The translations under genes were made by a program, and so were the position numbers. Shown here in pieces: positions 38,024-47,959 of a stretch of 64,000 bases of DNA. Under the pieces are notes generated by a model, which was not told where the DNA came from, ran no database searches, and worked only from the letters and a program-made list of their open reading frames with translations. This stretch comes from Lelliottia amnigena (GTDB taxonomy: Bacteria; Pseudomonadota; Gammaproteobacteria; Enterobacterales; Enterobacteriaceae), in the NCBI GenBank assembly GCA_900635465.1, contig LR134135.1, positions 3,782,001-3,846,000 of the forward strand. The letters run 5' to 3'. Position 1 is the first letter of the stretch, and every line of letters begins with the position of its first letter.

Positions 38024-38668
38024 TTACGCCTCACTTTTTACAATTTCACGCAGTTTTGCTGAGGGTATGATGTTGACCCCTTCCTGCGAGGGAGAGAACG
38101 CCTCGTGCAACATGGCACGCGCAACATCACGCGCCTGAATGGATTTCCAGTTTCCCGGTAAAAGCTGGAACAACGGCGCGAAAATCGATTCATTAACGCG
38201 CTGCTTATCGCGGTCCCCGAGCAGCATAGACGGACGCACGATGGTCAACCGTTCCCAGTTTTGCGCGATCAATGCCTCTTCCATTTTCCCTTTCACCTGA
38301 TTGTAAAAAAAGGGAGAACGGGCATTTGCGCCCATTGAGCTGACCACCAGAAAATGTTTCGCGCCCAGCTTTTTCGCCGTGAGTGCTGTATCAACCACCA
38401 GCGTATAGTCGGCGTGAATAAACGCCTCTTTGCTGCCGGCTTCACGACGCGTGGTGCCGAGACAGCAAAACGCGATATCAATCGGATCCTTTACCTGCGC
38501 CAGTGCGTCGGTGAGCTGAGGATCGTAGGGGTTAAAGACGCCAGAAATATCGGTCAATGGACGGCGTGTCGGCGCGGCAATGTAATTGACTTTGCGATCC
38601 TGTATCAACAGCCGAAGCAAATGGCCACCGACCAGTCCGGTAGTGCCTGTAATCAATACCTGGCTCAT
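38024..38668 (-). CDS. yraR: NAD(P)-binding oxidoreductase-like protein YraR
   Basis: A 214-residue atypical short-chain dehydrogenase (K-12: 211). The nucleotide-binding motif [15 protein letters not shown] is at residue 7. [12 protein letters not shown] and the YxxxK-like [11 protein letters not shown] follow. The start at 38668 has an AAAGGAG ribosome site and matches the family; a 37-residue in-frame extension upstream is not credible because it lies in the yhbO promoter region. The function is unknown. Confidence 0.9.
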   Translation of the reverse strand: MSQVLITGTTGLVGGHLLRLLIQDRKVNYIAAPTRRPLTDISGVFNPYDPQLTDALAQVKDPIDIAFCCLGTTRREAGSKEAFIHADYTLVVDTALTAKKLGAKHFLVVSSMGANARSPFFYNQVKGKMEEALIAQNWERLTIVRPSMLLGDRDKQRVNESIFAPLFQLLPGNWKSIQARDVARAMLHEAFSPSQEGVNIIPSAKLREIVKSEA

Positions 38669-38794
38669 TTTATCTCCTTTACAGATTAGTCCGTATGCGG
38701 TTTCAGCCTGTTCGACCACAATGAGTAGTCTGTTGGGTAAGTATTTACCACAAACGCAGAAAAATCTGTCTGAAGCCAAAACAACGGAGGAAAC

Positions 38795-39313
38795 ATGAGC
38801 AAGAAAATAGCGGTCTTGATCACCGACGAGTTTGAAGATTCAGAATTCACCTCGCCTGCTGAGGCGTTCCGCAAAGCGGGACATGAAGTAGTGACAATAG
38901 ATAAACAGGCGGGGAAAACGGTGAAAGGCCATAAAGGCGAGGCCAGCGTGACTATCGATAAATCCATTGATGACGTCACAGCAGCTCAGTTCGACGCGCT
39001 CTTACTGCCGGGCGGCCACTCGCCGGATACCCTGCGCGGTGACGATCGCTTTGTCACGTTTACCCGTGATTTTGTCGCGAGCGGCAAACCCGTCTTTGCG
39101 ATCTGTCATGGGCCGCAACTGCTGATCAGCGCTGACGTGGTGCGCGGGCGCAAACTTACGGCCGTCAAACCGATCGTGATTGATCTTAAAAACGCGGGTG
39201 CCGATTTTTACGATCAGGAAGTCGTGGTCGATCAGGATCAGCTGGTGACGAGCCGTACACCGGACGATCTCCCGGCGTTTAATCGTGAAGCGCTGCGCCT
39301 ACTCGGCACGTAG
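38795..39313 (+). CDS. yhbO: DJ-1/PfpI-family protein deglycase YhbO
   Basis: A 172-residue class I glutamine amidotransferase-like protein, the same length as K-12. The nucleophile is Cys104 in [10 protein letters not shown], with the acidic partner in the N-terminal [11 protein letters not shown]. In E. coli it protects against several stresses and has been described as a protein/nucleotide deglycase, though that activity is debated. A GGAGGAAAC ribosome site precedes it. Its end overlaps the convergent yhbP by 15 bases. Confidence 0.95.
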   Translation: MSKKIAVLITDEFEDSEFTSPAEAFRKAGHEVVTIDKQAGKTVKGHKGEASVTIDKSIDDVTAAQFDALLLPGGHSPDTLRGDDRFVTFTRDFVASGKPVFAICHGPQLLISADVVRGRKLTAVKPIVIDLKNAGADFYDQEVVVDQDQLVTSRTPDDLPAFNREALRLLGT

Positions 39314-39727
39314 CCAGTGAAGCTTTTTGCCAAAGCCGAGGGTGTTGTCAGTGAACTTGAGCTCGTCGGGGCGAATTTCCCAGACGGGTGCTGACAACGC
39401 CAAAGCCACCGGAAAGCGGCGAGTATACTGCCTGCGCATGCTGTCGCTTTCCTCCCCTTCCAGACGACGAATCTCACCCTTAAACTGGACGCCGCGAATC
39501 AGCGCGACGTTTTTCGGCTGACCGTTTATTGTCCCGGCGACGTGAGCTCTCGTCCCGGTCATCTGGGCATGTCGCGTTTTGTCTTCGCTTAACACGTAAA
39601 ACGCAACGCGCTCGGGATCGTAGTAATAAAACGCGTTAGCGCACCACAGCTCGCCCTCATGGTGCACACACCAGGTCACGACATGCTGCTTTGCCAGCCA
39701 GCGGTTAATGGCGGCCAGAGTTTCCAT
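39299..39727 (-). CDS. yhbP: UPF0306 protein YhbP
   Basis: A 142-residue protein of the FMN-binding split-barrel type (pyridoxamine-phosphate-oxidase-like), UPF0306; the K-12 form has 147. It shows [20 protein letters not shown] and [12 protein letters not shown]. The function is unknown. It runs convergent with yhbO, sharing 15 bases at the 3' ends, and divergent from yhbQ. Confidence 0.88.
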   Translation of the reverse strand: METLAAINRWLAKQHVVTWCVHHEGELWCANAFYYYDPERVAFYVLSEDKTRHAQMTGTRAHVAGTINGQPKNVALIRGVQFKGEIRRLEGEESDSMRRQYTRRFPVALALSAPVWEIRPDELKFTDNTLGFGKKLHWLRAE

Positions 39728-39774
39728 TTTTGCTCTCTCTCATGCTATGGTGCGTTCACCTTAAAATACTGAAT

Positions 39775-40083
39775 ATGCTTACCGTGTGCTGGTTTCTCTA
39801 TCTCGTCAGAACGGCTGATAATGCGCTTTATACCGGAATTACCACCGACGTCGGGCGGCGTTTCCTTGAACATCAAACAGGGAAAGGCGCGAAAGCGCTG
39901 CGGGGAAAAGGTGAACTCTCACTGGCCTTTTCCGCGCCCGTTGGCGAGCGCTCACTGGCGCTGAAAATGGAGTACCGCATAAAGCAGCTGACGAAGCGTC
40001 AGAAAGAGCGCCTCGTCGCCGGAGACGGCTCATTTGAGGCACTATACGACAGCCTGCAAACGCCGCCTGTTAAAAGCGATTAA
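39775..40083 (+). CDS. yhbQ: GIY-YIG nuclease-like protein YhbQ
   Basis: A 102-residue single-domain GIY-YIG protein of the UPF0213 family (K-12: 100). The GIY-YIG equivalent is [17 protein letters not shown], followed by the conserved Arg in VGRRFLEH. E. coli YhbQ is reported to act on DNA with branched or damaged structures. The start at 39775 is chosen because it gives the family length; an upstream in-frame extension to 39730 is unlikely. The 3' end overlaps yhbS by 14 bases. Confidence 0.88.
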   Translation: MLTVCWFLYLVRTADNALYTGITTDVGRRFLEHQTGKGAKALRGKGELSLAFSAPVGERSLALKMEYRIKQLTKRQKERLVAGDGSFEALYDSLQTPPVKSD

Positions 40084-40573
40084 AGTGGTCGTGATACTCA
40101 ACCAGACCGCTGACGCCGTTCAGTGCGTCATCCGCCAGACGATGTACCTGGAACGCGGTCTCAGTATTCGGCCAGCGGCAATGAAGATCGTACGGCGCTG
40201 CCGATTCGAACCCCAAACGTCCGTAAAATGCCGGATCGCCCAGCGTAACCACCGCCGCATAACCAAATTCATTCAGTGAATCCAGTCCTTCATAGACCAG
40301 CTTACGTGCCAGACCCTTACCGCGATAGTGTTCATCAACCGCCAGCGGGGCCATTCCAACCCACTGCAGCTCTTCACCCTGAACGGCAACCGGACTAAAC
40401 GCCACGTAGCCGACCACCTGACCTTCGTCATCGGTGGCCACCAGCCCCAGAGTGATCAGCCCGTCTTCACGGAGATCGTGCACCAGTCGGGCCTCACTCT
40501 CTTCCGGAAACGAACGACGTAACAATGCATCGATACCCGGTGCATCAATCCCTATTTCAACTCGAATCAGCAT
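40070..40573 (-). CDS. yhbS: GNAT-family acetyltransferase YhbS
   Basis: A 167-residue GCN5-related N-acetyltransferase, the same length as K-12. The acetyl-CoA loop is seen in [19 protein letters not shown], after the motif-A strand [12 protein letters not shown]. coli reports link it to post-transcriptional control by the sRNA SdsN, but its substrate is unknown. Its start overlaps the ubiT stop by 7 bases, so ubiT and yhbS are co-transcribed. Confidence 0.92.
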   Translation of the reverse strand: MLIRVEIGIDAPGIDALLRRSFPEESEARLVHDLREDGLITLGLVATDDEGQVVGYVAFSPVAVQGEELQWVGMAPLAVDEHYRGKGLARKLVYEGLDSLNEFGYAAVVTLGDPAFYGRLGFESAAPYDLHCRWPNTETAFQVHRLADDALNGVSGLVEYHDHFNRF

Positions 40574-41091
40574 GGCTCACCCACTGAAGTGTGTTTACTC
40601 TCAGGCGGGGTTTTTAGCCCTGCCTCAACAAAATCGGCCATTTGCATCAGCACCACGCGCAGCGGCTTTGGCATCTGATCCAGTTCAATGGCATCCATTA
40701 AATTTTTGACGTACAGGCCCAGTTCGGTATCGCCTTCAATGACCAGACGGCGCTGGAAAAAGAGTGTATCAGGATCCTGTTTTCGTGCGGCGATCATCAG
40801 CAAATCGCTGGCTTCCGCGCTGAAACTAACGTCCGCCGTGGCGGAGTCGCTGACGATCAATCGGTCGTTTTCCACCGAGGTAAACCAGCGCAGTCCAATG
40901 TCACGCACTTCAATACTTAGCCAGCGACCTTCCAGAAACGCCAGCTCGCCCTCTTCAAGCGCCTGACGAAATTGCCAGCTGAGCATTTGCTCAAGAACCT
41001 GACGTTTAAGGGCGAAAGGCGTCAATTTTACCGGCACGCTCAACAGTGATGGGCCAAATTGGACGAGACGTGAACGCAGTTTATCCAGCAC
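40567..41091 (-). CDS. ubiT: SCP2-domain ubiquinone accessory factor UbiT
   Basis: A 174-residue SCP2 (sterol-carrier-like) protein, the same length as K-12 YhbT/UbiT. In E. coli it is needed, with UbiU and UbiV, for oxygen-independent ubiquinone synthesis and probably binds the isoprenoid intermediates. It is divergent from ubiUV with 219 bases between, and overlaps yhbS downstream. Confidence 0.94.
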   Translation of the reverse strand: MLDKLRSRLVQFGPSLLSVPVKLTPFALKRQVLEQMLSWQFRQALEEGELAFLEGRWLSIEVRDIGLRWFTSVENDRLIVSDSATADVSFSAEASDLLMIAARKQDPDTLFFQRRLVIEGDTELGLYVKNLMDAIELDQMPKPLRVVLMQMADFVEAGLKTPPESKHTSVGEPC

Positions 41092-41215
41092 GAGTTTTAC
41101 TCCCTGATATCGTTAATCCCGGTATTTTGCCATATCCGGCGACAGCCGTAGCGGCGTAAATCAACAAACCGTATTCCTGCAACATTCATTATTGGTGTCA
41201 TCAATACGCCATTAA

Positions 41216-41229
41216 CTGCCTTAAATCAA
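41216..41229. promoter_or_regulatory. Candidate FNR site of ubiUV
   Basis: CTGCC-TTAA-ATCAA, or on the other strand TTGAT-TTAA-GGCAG, has one perfect FNR half-site (TTGAT) and one weak one. It lies about 95 bases before ubiU. As I recall it, the E. coli ubiUV promoter has an FNR site of the same sequence. Anaerobic induction fits the role of UbiUV. Confidence 0.55.
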
Positions 41230-41310
41230 AAATTGTCGCGCAGAGGTTAATTAAACTCCCCGTTCGTTAACAATTTTGTGCCCTCTGGGGCAGCGGACTC
41301 AGGATAAATT

Positions 41311-42306
41311 ATGGAGCTGCTCTGTCCAGCCGGAAACCTCCCGGCACTTAAGGCGGCCATCGAAAATGGCGCCGACGCGGTCTATATCGGGCTGAAAGAT
41401 GATACTAACGCCCGCCACTTTGCTGGCCTGAATTTCACGGAGAAAAAACTCCAGGAAGCCGTCAATTTCGTGCATCAGCACCGTCGTAAATTACATATCG
41501 CCATCAATACTTTTGCCCATCCCGATGGCTACGCTCGCTGGCAGCGCGCCGTAGATATGGCGGCTCAGCTTGGCGCGGATGCGCTGATTCTCGCTGACCT
41601 CGCCATGCTTGAGTATGCCGCAGAACGCTATCCGCATATTGAGCGCCATGTCTCTGTTCAGGCTTCCGCCACCAACGAAGAAGCCGTTCGCTTCTATCAT
41701 CGTCACTTTGACGTGGCTCGCGTGGTATTGCCACGCGTGCTGTCTATTCATCAGGTTAAGCAACTGGCGCGCGTCTCGCCAGTTCCGCTGGAAGTTTTTG
41801 CCTTTGGTAGCCTGTGCATCATGGCGGAAGGGCGTTGCTACCTTTCCTCTTATTTGACGGGTGAATCACCGAATACCGTGGGCGCGTGTTCCCCTGCCCG
41901 CTTTGTCCGCTGGCAGCAAACGCCGCAAGGGCTGGAGTCTCGTCTTAACGACGTGCTTATCGACCGTTACCAGGACGGCGAAAATGCGGGCTATCCGACG
42001 CTGTGCAAAGGTCGCTATCTGGTGGATGGCGAGCGTTACCACGCGCTGGAAGAACCGACCAGCCTGAATACGCTGGAGCTGCTGCCAGAGCTGCTGGCCG
42101 CCAATATCGCTTCGGTCAAAATCGAAGGTCGTCAGCGCAGCCCGGCGTATGTTAGCCAGGTGGCAAAAGTGTGGCGTCAGGCAATTGACCGCTGCATGGC
42201 CGATCCGCAGAACTACGCCCCGCAGCCCGCCTGGATGGAGACGCTTGGCGCCATGTCTGAAGGCACGCAAACCACGCTGGGTGCCTATCACCGTAAATGG
42301 CAGTGA
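41311..42306 (+). CDS. ubiU: Anaerobic ubiquinone hydroxylase subunit UbiU
   Basis: A 331-residue U32 peptidase-like protein, the same length as K-12. It forms a heterodimer with UbiV and performs O2-independent hydroxylations of the quinone ring, apparently using prephenate as oxygen donor. All four [4Fe-4S] ligands of the E. coli protein are in place: Cys169, Cys176, Cys193 and Cys232 (GSLCIMAEGRC, GACSP, TLCKGRY). It is followed 8 bases later by ubiV. Confidence 0.96.
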   Translation: MELLCPAGNLPALKAAIENGADAVYIGLKDDTNARHFAGLNFTEKKLQEAVNFVHQHRRKLHIAINTFAHPDGYARWQRAVDMAAQLGADALILADLAMLEYAAERYPHIERHVSVQASATNEEAVRFYHRHFDVARVVLPRVLSIHQVKQLARVSPVPLEVFAFGSLCIMAEGRCYLSSYLTGESPNTVGACSPARFVRWQQTPQGLESRLNDVLIDRYQDGENAGYPTLCKGRYLVDGERYHALEEPTSLNTLELLPELLAANIASVKIEGRQRSPAYVSQVAKVWRQAIDRCMADPQNYAPQPAWMETLGAMSEGTQTTLGAYHRKWQ

Positions 42307-42314
42307 GATAATCA

Positions 42315-43190
42315 ATGAAATATTCATTAGGACCGGTGCTCTATTACTGGTCAAAAGAGACGCTGGAAGATTTTTATCAGCAGGCAGCGACAAGCAGCGC
42401 CGATACGATTTATCTCGGTGAATCGGTGTGCAGTAAACGCCGCGCCACGAAAGTGGGCGAATGGCTGGAGATGGCTAAAAATCTGGCCGGCAGCGGAAAA
42501 CAGGTGGTCCTTTCAACGCTGGCGCTGGTACAGGCATCGTCAGAACTGGGTGAAATCAAACGCTACGTCGAGAACGGGGATTTCCTGCTGGAAGCCAGCG
42601 ATCTCGGTGTGGTGAATATGTGCGCCGAGCGTAAACTGCCGTTCGTGGCCGGGCATGCGCTGAACTGCTACAACGCGGTGACGCTGCGCCTGCTGCTGAA
42701 ACAAGGGATGACCCGCTGGTGCATGCCTGTTGAGTTATCCCGCGACTGGCTTATCAATCTGCTGAACCAGTGCGACGATCTGGGCATCCGCGATCGGTTT
42801 GAAGTGGAAGTGTTGAGTTACGGGCACCTGCCGCTGGCCTACTCCGCGCGCTGCTTTACCGCGCGTTCGGAAGACAAGCCCAAAGACGAATGTGAAACCT
42901 GCTGCATCAAATACCCGAACGGGCGCAGCATGTTATCGCAGGAAAATCAGCAGGTGTTTGTCCTCAACGGCATTCAGACGATGAGCGGTTACGTGTATAA
43001 TCTTGGCAACGAATTAACGTCGATGCAGGGCGTGGTGGATATGGTACGTCTCTCCCCGCTGGATACCGACGTTTTCGCGATGCTGGATGCGTTCCGTGCC
43101 AATGAAAAAGGTGCCGTACCTTTGCCGTTGAAGGCAAACAGCGATTGCAACGGTTACTGGAAACGTCTGGCTGGACTGGAGCTGGCGTAA
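42315..43190 (+). CDS. ubiV: Anaerobic ubiquinone hydroxylase subunit UbiV
   Basis: A 291-residue U32 family protein (K-12: 292). The [4Fe-4S] ligands Cys39, Cys180, Cys193 and Cys197 are visible in ESVCSKRR and ARCFTARS...DECETCC. It pairs with UbiU for anaerobic ubiquinone synthesis. It has no gene-end terminator; an ERIC-like element follows at once. Confidence 0.95.
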   Translation: MKYSLGPVLYYWSKETLEDFYQQAATSSADTIYLGESVCSKRRATKVGEWLEMAKNLAGSGKQVVLSTLALVQASSELGEIKRYVENGDFLLEASDLGVVNMCAERKLPFVAGHALNCYNAVTLRLLLKQGMTRWCMPVELSRDWLINLLNQCDDLGIRDRFEVEVLSYGHLPLAYSARCFTARSEDKPKDECETCCIKYPNGRSMLSQENQQVFVLNGIQTMSGYVYNLGNELTSMQGVVDMVRLSPLDTDVFAMLDAFRANEKGAVPLPLKANSDCNGYWKRLAGLELA

Positions 43191-43199
43191 GTCAATAGA

Positions 43200-43320
43200 C
43201 ACAAAATCATTCAGGCTGTATCCAGGCGCAAGTATAAGAATCCTCAGGAGCTGACCCACGTCAGTGACTGGGGAAAAGAAGCAGCCAACGCAGAGGCAGC
43301 GTGAAGGACGACGAGTATAA
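43200..43320. repeat. ERIC (intergenic repeat unit) element
   Basis: Between ubiV and yhbW lies a stretch matching the ERIC consensus: GAATCCTCAGGAGCTGACCC, GTCAGTGACTGGGG, GCAGCCAACGCAGAGGCAGC and the end GACGACGAGTATA. ERICs are about 127-base imperfect palindromes found in intergenic, transcribed positions in enterobacteria; K-12 is not known to me to have one here. The left boundary is uncertain by about 10 bases. Confidence 0.75.
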
Positions 43321-43395
43321 AGCTCACTTTGTTAACAACAGTAATCAAATTTTAATGCACTATTAAAAGATTCACCGTCGACAAAGTGAGCTGTT

Positions 43396-44403
43396 ATGAC
43401 TGATAAATCCATTCCGTTTTCGGTGCTGGACCTGGCACCGATTCCCGAAGGCTCTTCTGCAAAGGACGCCTTCTCGCACTCTCTGGATCTTGCCCGTCTC
43501 GCGGAACAGCGCGGCTATCATCGCTACTGGCTGGCGGAACACCATAATATGGTGGGCATTGCCAGCGCCGCAACGTCGGTGCTGATTGGCTATCTGGCCG
43601 CCAATACCACGACGCTGCATCTCGGCTCGGGCGGTGTGATGCTGCCAAACCATTCTCCTCTCGTGATTGCTGAACAGTTTGGCACGCTGAATACGCTCTA
43701 TCCTGGTCGTATCGATTTAGGCCTGGGACGCGCACCCGGTAGCGATCAGCCCACCATGCGTGCGCTGCGTCGCCATATGAGCGGTGATATTGATAACTTC
43801 CCGCGCGATGTGGCAGAACTGGTGGACTGGTTTGATGCACATGATCCTAATCCACAGGTACGGCCGGTACCGGGTTACGGCGAGCATGTTCCGGTATGGC
43901 TGTTAGGTTCAAGTCTTTATAGCGCACAGCTGGCGGCACAGCTTGGCCTGCCTTTTGCCTTTGCCTCGCATTTTGCACCGGATATGCTGCACCAGGCGCT
44001 GCATCTCTACCGTACTCACTTTAAACCGTCAGCACGGCTGGAAAAGCCGTATGCCATGGTCTGCATCAATATCATCGCCGCTGACAGCAATCGCGATGCA
44101 GAATTTTTATTCACCTCGATGCAGCAAGCCTTCGCGAAGTTACGCCGTGGTGAAAGCGGACAGCTCCCGCCACCGGTGGAAAATATGCATCAGCTTTGGT
44201 CAGCATCGGAACAGTATGGTGTCCAGCAAGCGCTGAGCATGTCTCTGGTTGGGGATAAAGCGAAAGTACGACACGGTCTGGAAGCGGTACTGCGTGAAAC
44301 GCAGGCGGACGAGATTATGGTTAACGGGCAAATTTTCGATAATCAGGCGCGTTTGCACTCGTTTGATTTAGCGATGCAGGTGAAAGAAGAACTGCTGGGT
44401 TAA
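43396..44403 (+). CDS. yhbW: Luciferase-like monooxygenase family protein YhbW
   Basis: A 335-residue flavin-dependent (luciferase-like) oxidoreductase family protein, the same length as K-12. Family stretches are [34 protein letters not shown] and [13 protein letters not shown]. The substrate is unknown. It stands alone with about 75 bases of AT-rich leader after the ERIC element and a hairpin terminator behind. Confidence 0.93.
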   Translation: MTDKSIPFSVLDLAPIPEGSSAKDAFSHSLDLARLAEQRGYHRYWLAEHHNMVGIASAATSVLIGYLAANTTTLHLGSGGVMLPNHSPLVIAEQFGTLNTLYPGRIDLGLGRAPGSDQPTMRALRRHMSGDIDNFPRDVAELVDWFDAHDPNPQVRPVPGYGEHVPVWLLGSSLYSAQLAAQLGLPFAFASHFAPDMLHQALHLYRTHFKPSARLEKPYAMVCINIIAADSNRDAEFLFTSMQQAFAKLRRGESGQLPPPVENMHQLWSASEQYGVQQALSMSLVGDKAKVRHGLEAVLRETQADEIMVNGQIFDNQARLHSFDLAMQVKEELLG

Positions 44404-44412
44404 TGTTGTGCA

Positions 44413-44437
44413 TACCCTCTCCCGCAGGGAGAGGGTG
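44413..44437. terminator. Hairpin between convergent yhbW and mtr
   Basis: CCCTCTCCC and GGGAGAGGG form a stem with a GCA-type loop. Only a short A-run follows, so termination strength is uncertain. Confidence 0.5.
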
Positions 44438-44448
44438 AAAATAGATAC

Positions 44449-45693
44449 TTACTGATAAACCGGCAACAAATCAAAGCTCGACAGGATATGCACCAGCGCG
44501 TTGCCGACGCCAAACACCAGAATCAGCGCAATCATCGGCTTTCCGCCCCAAACGCGGAATTTTGGGCTACCGAAGCGTTTACGTGATTTTCGTGCCAGCA
44601 ATGCCGGAACAATCGCGGCCCAGATAGTTGCCGCTAACCCCGCATAGCCAATGGCATACAGGAAACCGTTCGGCCACATCAGCCCGCCAACGATGGGCGG
44701 CAAAAAGGTCAGCAGCGCAGTTTTTAACCGTCCAATGGCAGAATCATCAAAACCAAACAGATCGGCGAGATAGTCAAACAGACCCAGCGTCACCCCGAGG
44801 AAAGAACTCGCAACAGCGAAGTTTGAGAAGACGACCAACAGCAGATCCAGACTACGGCTGTTAAGGACACCGCTCAACGCCTGCACCAGCACGTCAATGT
44901 TTCCGCCTTTCGCCGCGATACCAATGAACTCCGGACGCGGAATATTGCCCATCGTTCCTAACAACCAGATGATATAAAGCGCCAGCGCCAGCAGCGTGCC
45001 GTAGACCAGACAACGAATAATGGTGCGCGGGTCTTTGCCGTAATATTTCATCAGGCTCGGTACGTTGCCGTGATAACCAAATGATGCCAGACAGAACGGC
45101 AGCGTCATCAGCAAATACGGTGAATAGGACGCGTTGCTTTCTGCCACGTTAAACAGCGTCGTCGGCGTGACATGCCCAAGCAGGCTGCCGAACGTCAGGA
45201 AGAAAGTAATGACTTTTGCGCCCAGCACAATCGCCGTCATACGACTGACCGCTTTGGTACTGATCCAGACGATAAATGCCACTGCGAGAGCAAACGTCAG
45301 GCCCGCCAGTCGCGCCGGAACATTCAGCGACATCTCTGCAAAAGTATGGTGAAGAATAGAACCACTCGCAGAAATATAGGCGTAGGTGAGGATATACAGC
45401 ACAAAGGCAATAGAGATGCCGTTGACCACGTTCCAGCGCTTGCCGAGCAAGTCTTTGGTAATAGTGTCGAAGCTCGACCCAATGCGATAGTTAAGGTTCG
45501 CCTCAAGGATCATCAGCCCGGAATGCAGCATGCAGAACCAGGTAAACACCAACGCCGCCAGTGACCAGAAAAACCACGCACCCGACATCACCACCGGCAG
45601 AGAAAACATTCCCGCGCCAATAATGGTACCGCCGATAATCACCACGCCGCCAAGCAGCGAGGGTGACGTTTGTGTGGTCGTTAGTGTCGCCAT
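44449..45693 (-). CDS. mtr: Tryptophan-specific permease Mtr
   Basis: A 414-residue HAAAP-family permease, the same length as K-12. It is the high-affinity tryptophan:H+ importer (also carries indole) with 11 membrane helices. The first helix contains [20 protein letters not shown]. The start at 45693 (MATLTTTQT) is chosen over a 24-residue in-frame extension because it gives the K-12 length. A TrpR-type operator lies just upstream, as expected for a gene repressed by TrpR and activated by TyrR. Confidence 0.96.
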   Translation of the reverse strand: MATLTTTQTSPSLLGGVVIIGGTIIGAGMFSLPVVMSGAWFFWSLAALVFTWFCMLHSGLMILEANLNYRIGSSFDTITKDLLGKRWNVVNGISIAFVLYILTYAYISASGSILHHTFAEMSLNVPARLAGLTFALAVAFIVWISTKAVSRMTAIVLGAKVITFFLTFGSLLGHVTPTTLFNVAESNASYSPYLLMTLPFCLASFGYHGNVPSLMKYYGKDPRTIIRCLVYGTLLALALYIIWLLGTMGNIPRPEFIGIAAKGGNIDVLVQALSGVLNSRSLDLLLVVFSNFAVASSFLGVTLGLFDYLADLFGFDDSAIGRLKTALLTFLPPIVGGLMWPNGFLYAIGYAGLAATIWAAIVPALLARKSRKRFGSPKFRVWGGKPMIALILVFGVGNALVHILSSFDLLPVYQ

Positions 45694-45745
45694 ACCGCCA
45701 ATTCTCCAGTGAAAAATAGTGCTATTCAATCTAATGTGTCGCACT

Positions 45746-45763
45746 GTACCAGTACAGGAGTAC
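45746..45763 (-). promoter_or_regulatory. TrpR-type operator of mtr
   Basis: The 18-base window GTAC...AGTAC agrees with the TrpR operator consensus at 13 positions, including both GTAC ends. The overlapping palindrome CTGTAC/GTACAG is at 45744-45757. It lies about 50-70 bases before the mtr start. Confidence 0.65.
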
Positions 45764-45771
45764 AAAAGGAA

Positions 45772-45803
45772 TAAAAAAAGCCCCGATAGTGGTTATCGGG
45801 GCT
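45772..45803 (-). terminator. Terminator after deaD
   Basis: On the minus strand AGCCCCGATA and TATCGGGGCT flank an ACCAC loop, followed by TTTTTT. It ends the deaD transcript just before the mtr control region. Confidence 0.9.
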
Positions 45804-45835
45804 GTATATATTACTTTACGCTAGAGACGAAAGGC

Positions 45836-47779
45836 TTACGCGTCACGACGACGAGCAGGAGCAGCACCTTCTTCGCGACGTGGACCACGGTTTTCACGAC
45901 GTTCACCGCTGAAGCGACCAGCACCAGCAGGTGCTGCGCCATCACGACGAGGACCGCGACCGCCTTCACGACGCTCACCGCCACCGAAGCTACGACGCTC
46001 GCCCGCAGGACGATCGCCTTCACGACGAGGACCACGGTCTGGGCGCGGCTGGGCATCACCCATCAACTGCATGTTCATCGGCTTGTTCAGAATGCGGGTG
46101 CGAGTAAAGTGCTGCAGAACTTCGCCCGGCATGCCTTTAGGCAGCTCGATGGTTGAGTGGGTACCAAACAGTTTGATGTTACCAATGTAACGGCTGCTGA
46201 TGTCACCTTCGTTAGCGATAGCGCCAACGATATGACGAACTTCAACACCATCATCACGGCCAACTTCAATACGGTACAGTTCCATATCGCCAGCTTCACG
46301 ACGTTCACGACGTGGACGCTCTTCACCAGCAGCGCCAGCAGCACGTTCTGGACGTGGGCCACGATCGTTACGATCGCCACGGTCATTACGGTCGCGACGC
46401 TCAAAGCGCTCGTCACGTTCACGGAATTCACGCTTAGGACGCATCGGTGCATCAGCTGGCACGATCAGAGCGCGTTCGCCCTGGGCCATTTTCAGCAGCG
46501 CTGCAGCCAGCGTTTCGATATCCAGCTCTTCGCCTTCTGCAATCGGCTTGATTTGCGTCAGCAGTTCGCGATATTTGTCCAGATCGCTGCTTTCCAGCTG
46601 CTGCTGTACTTTAGCGGCGAACTTCTCCAGACGGCGTTTGCCCAGCAGCTCTGCGTTAGGCAGGTCTGCTTCTGGAATGGTCAGCTTCATGGTGCGTTCA
46701 ATGTTACGCAGCAGACGACGCTCGCGGTTCTCAACGAACAGCAGCGCACGACCCGCACGACCCGCACGACCGGTACGACCGATACGGTGAACGTAAGACT
46801 CAGAGTCCATCGGGATGTCGTAGTTAACAACCAAGCTGATACGTTCAACATCCAGACCACGTGCTGCAACGTCAGTTGCAATCAGAATATCCAGACGACC
46901 GTCTTTCAGACGTTCCAGAGTCTGCTCACGCAGGGACTGGTTCATGTCACCGTTCAGCGCGGCGCTGTTATAACCGCTACGCTCCAGCGCTTCAGCCACT
47001 TCCAGAGTCGCATTTTTGGTACGAACGAAGATAATCGCCGCATCAAAATCTTCTGCTTCCAGGAAACGAACCAGCGCTTCGTTTTTACGCATTCCGTGTA
47101 CCGACCAGAAAGTCTGGCTGATGTCCGGGCGCGTCGTTACGCTAGACTGGATACGCACTTCCTGCGGATCCTTCATGAAACGACGGGTGATACGACGGAT
47201 CGCTTCTGGCATGGTTGCAGAGAACAGAGCGGTCTGATGACCTTCTGGGATCTGCGCCATAATCGTTTCTACGTCTTCGATGAAGCCCATGCGGAGCATT
47301 TCGTCAGCTTCATCCAGTACCAGACCTTTCAGTTTAGAGAGATCCAGCGTACCGCGTTTCAGGTGATCCAGCAGACGACCCGGCGTACCGACGACAATCT
47401 GTGGACCCTGACGCAGGGCGCGTAACTGCACGTCATAACGCTGGCCGCCGTAAAGGGCTACCACGTTCACGCCGCGCATGTGTTTAGAGAATTCAGTCAT
47501 AGCTTCCGCCACCTGAACAGCCAGTTCACGGGTCGGAGCCAATACGAGGATCTGCGGTGCACGCAGTTCCGGATCAATGTTGTTCAGCAGCGGCAGCGAG
47601 AATGCTGCAGTTTTACCACTGCCAGTCTGGGCCATGCCCAGCACGTCACGACCAGAGAGCAAATGCGGGATGCATTCTGCCTGGATCGGAGATGGTTTTT
47701 CGTAACCCAGATCGGTAAGGGCTTCAAGGATAGGAGCCTTCAGCCCCAGATCTGCAAAAGTGGTTTCGAATTCAGCCAT
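45836..47779 (-). CDS. deaD: ATP-dependent cold-shock RNA helicase DeaD (CsdA)
   Basis: A 647-residue DEAD-box helicase involved in ribosome assembly and mRNA decay at low temperature. Helicase motifs in order are the Q motif, [24 protein letters not shown] ([12 protein letters not shown]), SAT and [13 protein letters not shown] dimerisation region and RNA-binding domain follow. The C-terminal tail is rich in Arg/Gly/Glu (RRDRNDRG and [10 protein letters not shown] repeats) and is some 18 residues longer overall than K-12 (629). The start at 47779 is used because the upstream extension overlaps yrbN. Confidence 0.97.
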   Translation of the reverse strand: MAEFETTFADLGLKAPILEALTDLGYEKPSPIQAECIPHLLSGRDVLGMAQTGSGKTAAFSLPLLNNIDPELRAPQILVLAPTRELAVQVAEAMTEFSKHMRGVNVVALYGGQRYDVQLRALRQGPQIVVGTPGRLLDHLKRGTLDLSKLKGLVLDEADEMLRMGFIEDVETIMAQIPEGHQTALFSATMPEAIRRITRRFMKDPQEVRIQSSVTTRPDISQTFWSVHGMRKNEALVRFLEAEDFDAAIIFVRTKNATLEVAEALERSGYNSAALNGDMNQSLREQTLERLKDGRLDILIATDVAARGLDVERISLVVNYDIPMDSESYVHRIGRTGRAGRAGRALLFVENRERRLLRNIERTMKLTIPEADLPNAELLGKRRLEKFAAKVQQQLESSDLDKYRELLTQIKPIAEGEELDIETLAAALLKMAQGERALIVPADAPMRPKREFRERDERFERRDRNDRGDRNDRGPRPERAAGAAGEERPRRERREAGDMELYRIEVGRDDGVEVRHIVGAIANEGDISSRYIGNIKLFGTHSTIELPKGMPGEVLQHFTRTRILNKPMNMQLMGDAQPRPDRGPRREGDRPAGERRSFGGGERREGGRGPRRDGAAPAGAGRFSGERRENRGPRREEGAAPARRRDA

Positions 47780-47852
47780 GTAGTACAAGTGCCTCGATAT
47801 TAATGGCGGCCAGTCTACATAACTCATCGTGAAAATGATTAGCGATTTTCAT
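47772..47852 (-). CDS. yrbN: Small protein YrbN
   Basis: A 26-residue frame ([18 protein letters not shown] then IEALVLHG) that starts with ATG at 47852 and ends eight bases inside deaD. E. coli has a 26-residue protein, YrbN, in this place with a closely similar sequence and documented translation. The stop overlaps the deaD start, suggesting translational coupling or a leader-peptide role. It was found by reading the nlpI-deaD gap; the function is unknown. Confidence 0.85.
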   Translation of the reverse strand: MKIANHFHDELCRLAAINIEALVLHG

Positions 47853-47959
47853 TGAAAAGTGTGAACCGGCTCAAAGTAGGTGTATTGACGAACAACAACG
47901 CCCTCACCAGTTAAGGTGATGGCAATCAAAAGATTACGGGCTGATGTTTATGTCGTCAG

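Noticed and set aside
46157..47425. A 422-codon Thr/Phe-rich frame opposite deaD
   Set aside because: Antisense shadow of the helicase gene, lacking any start signal or family resemblance.
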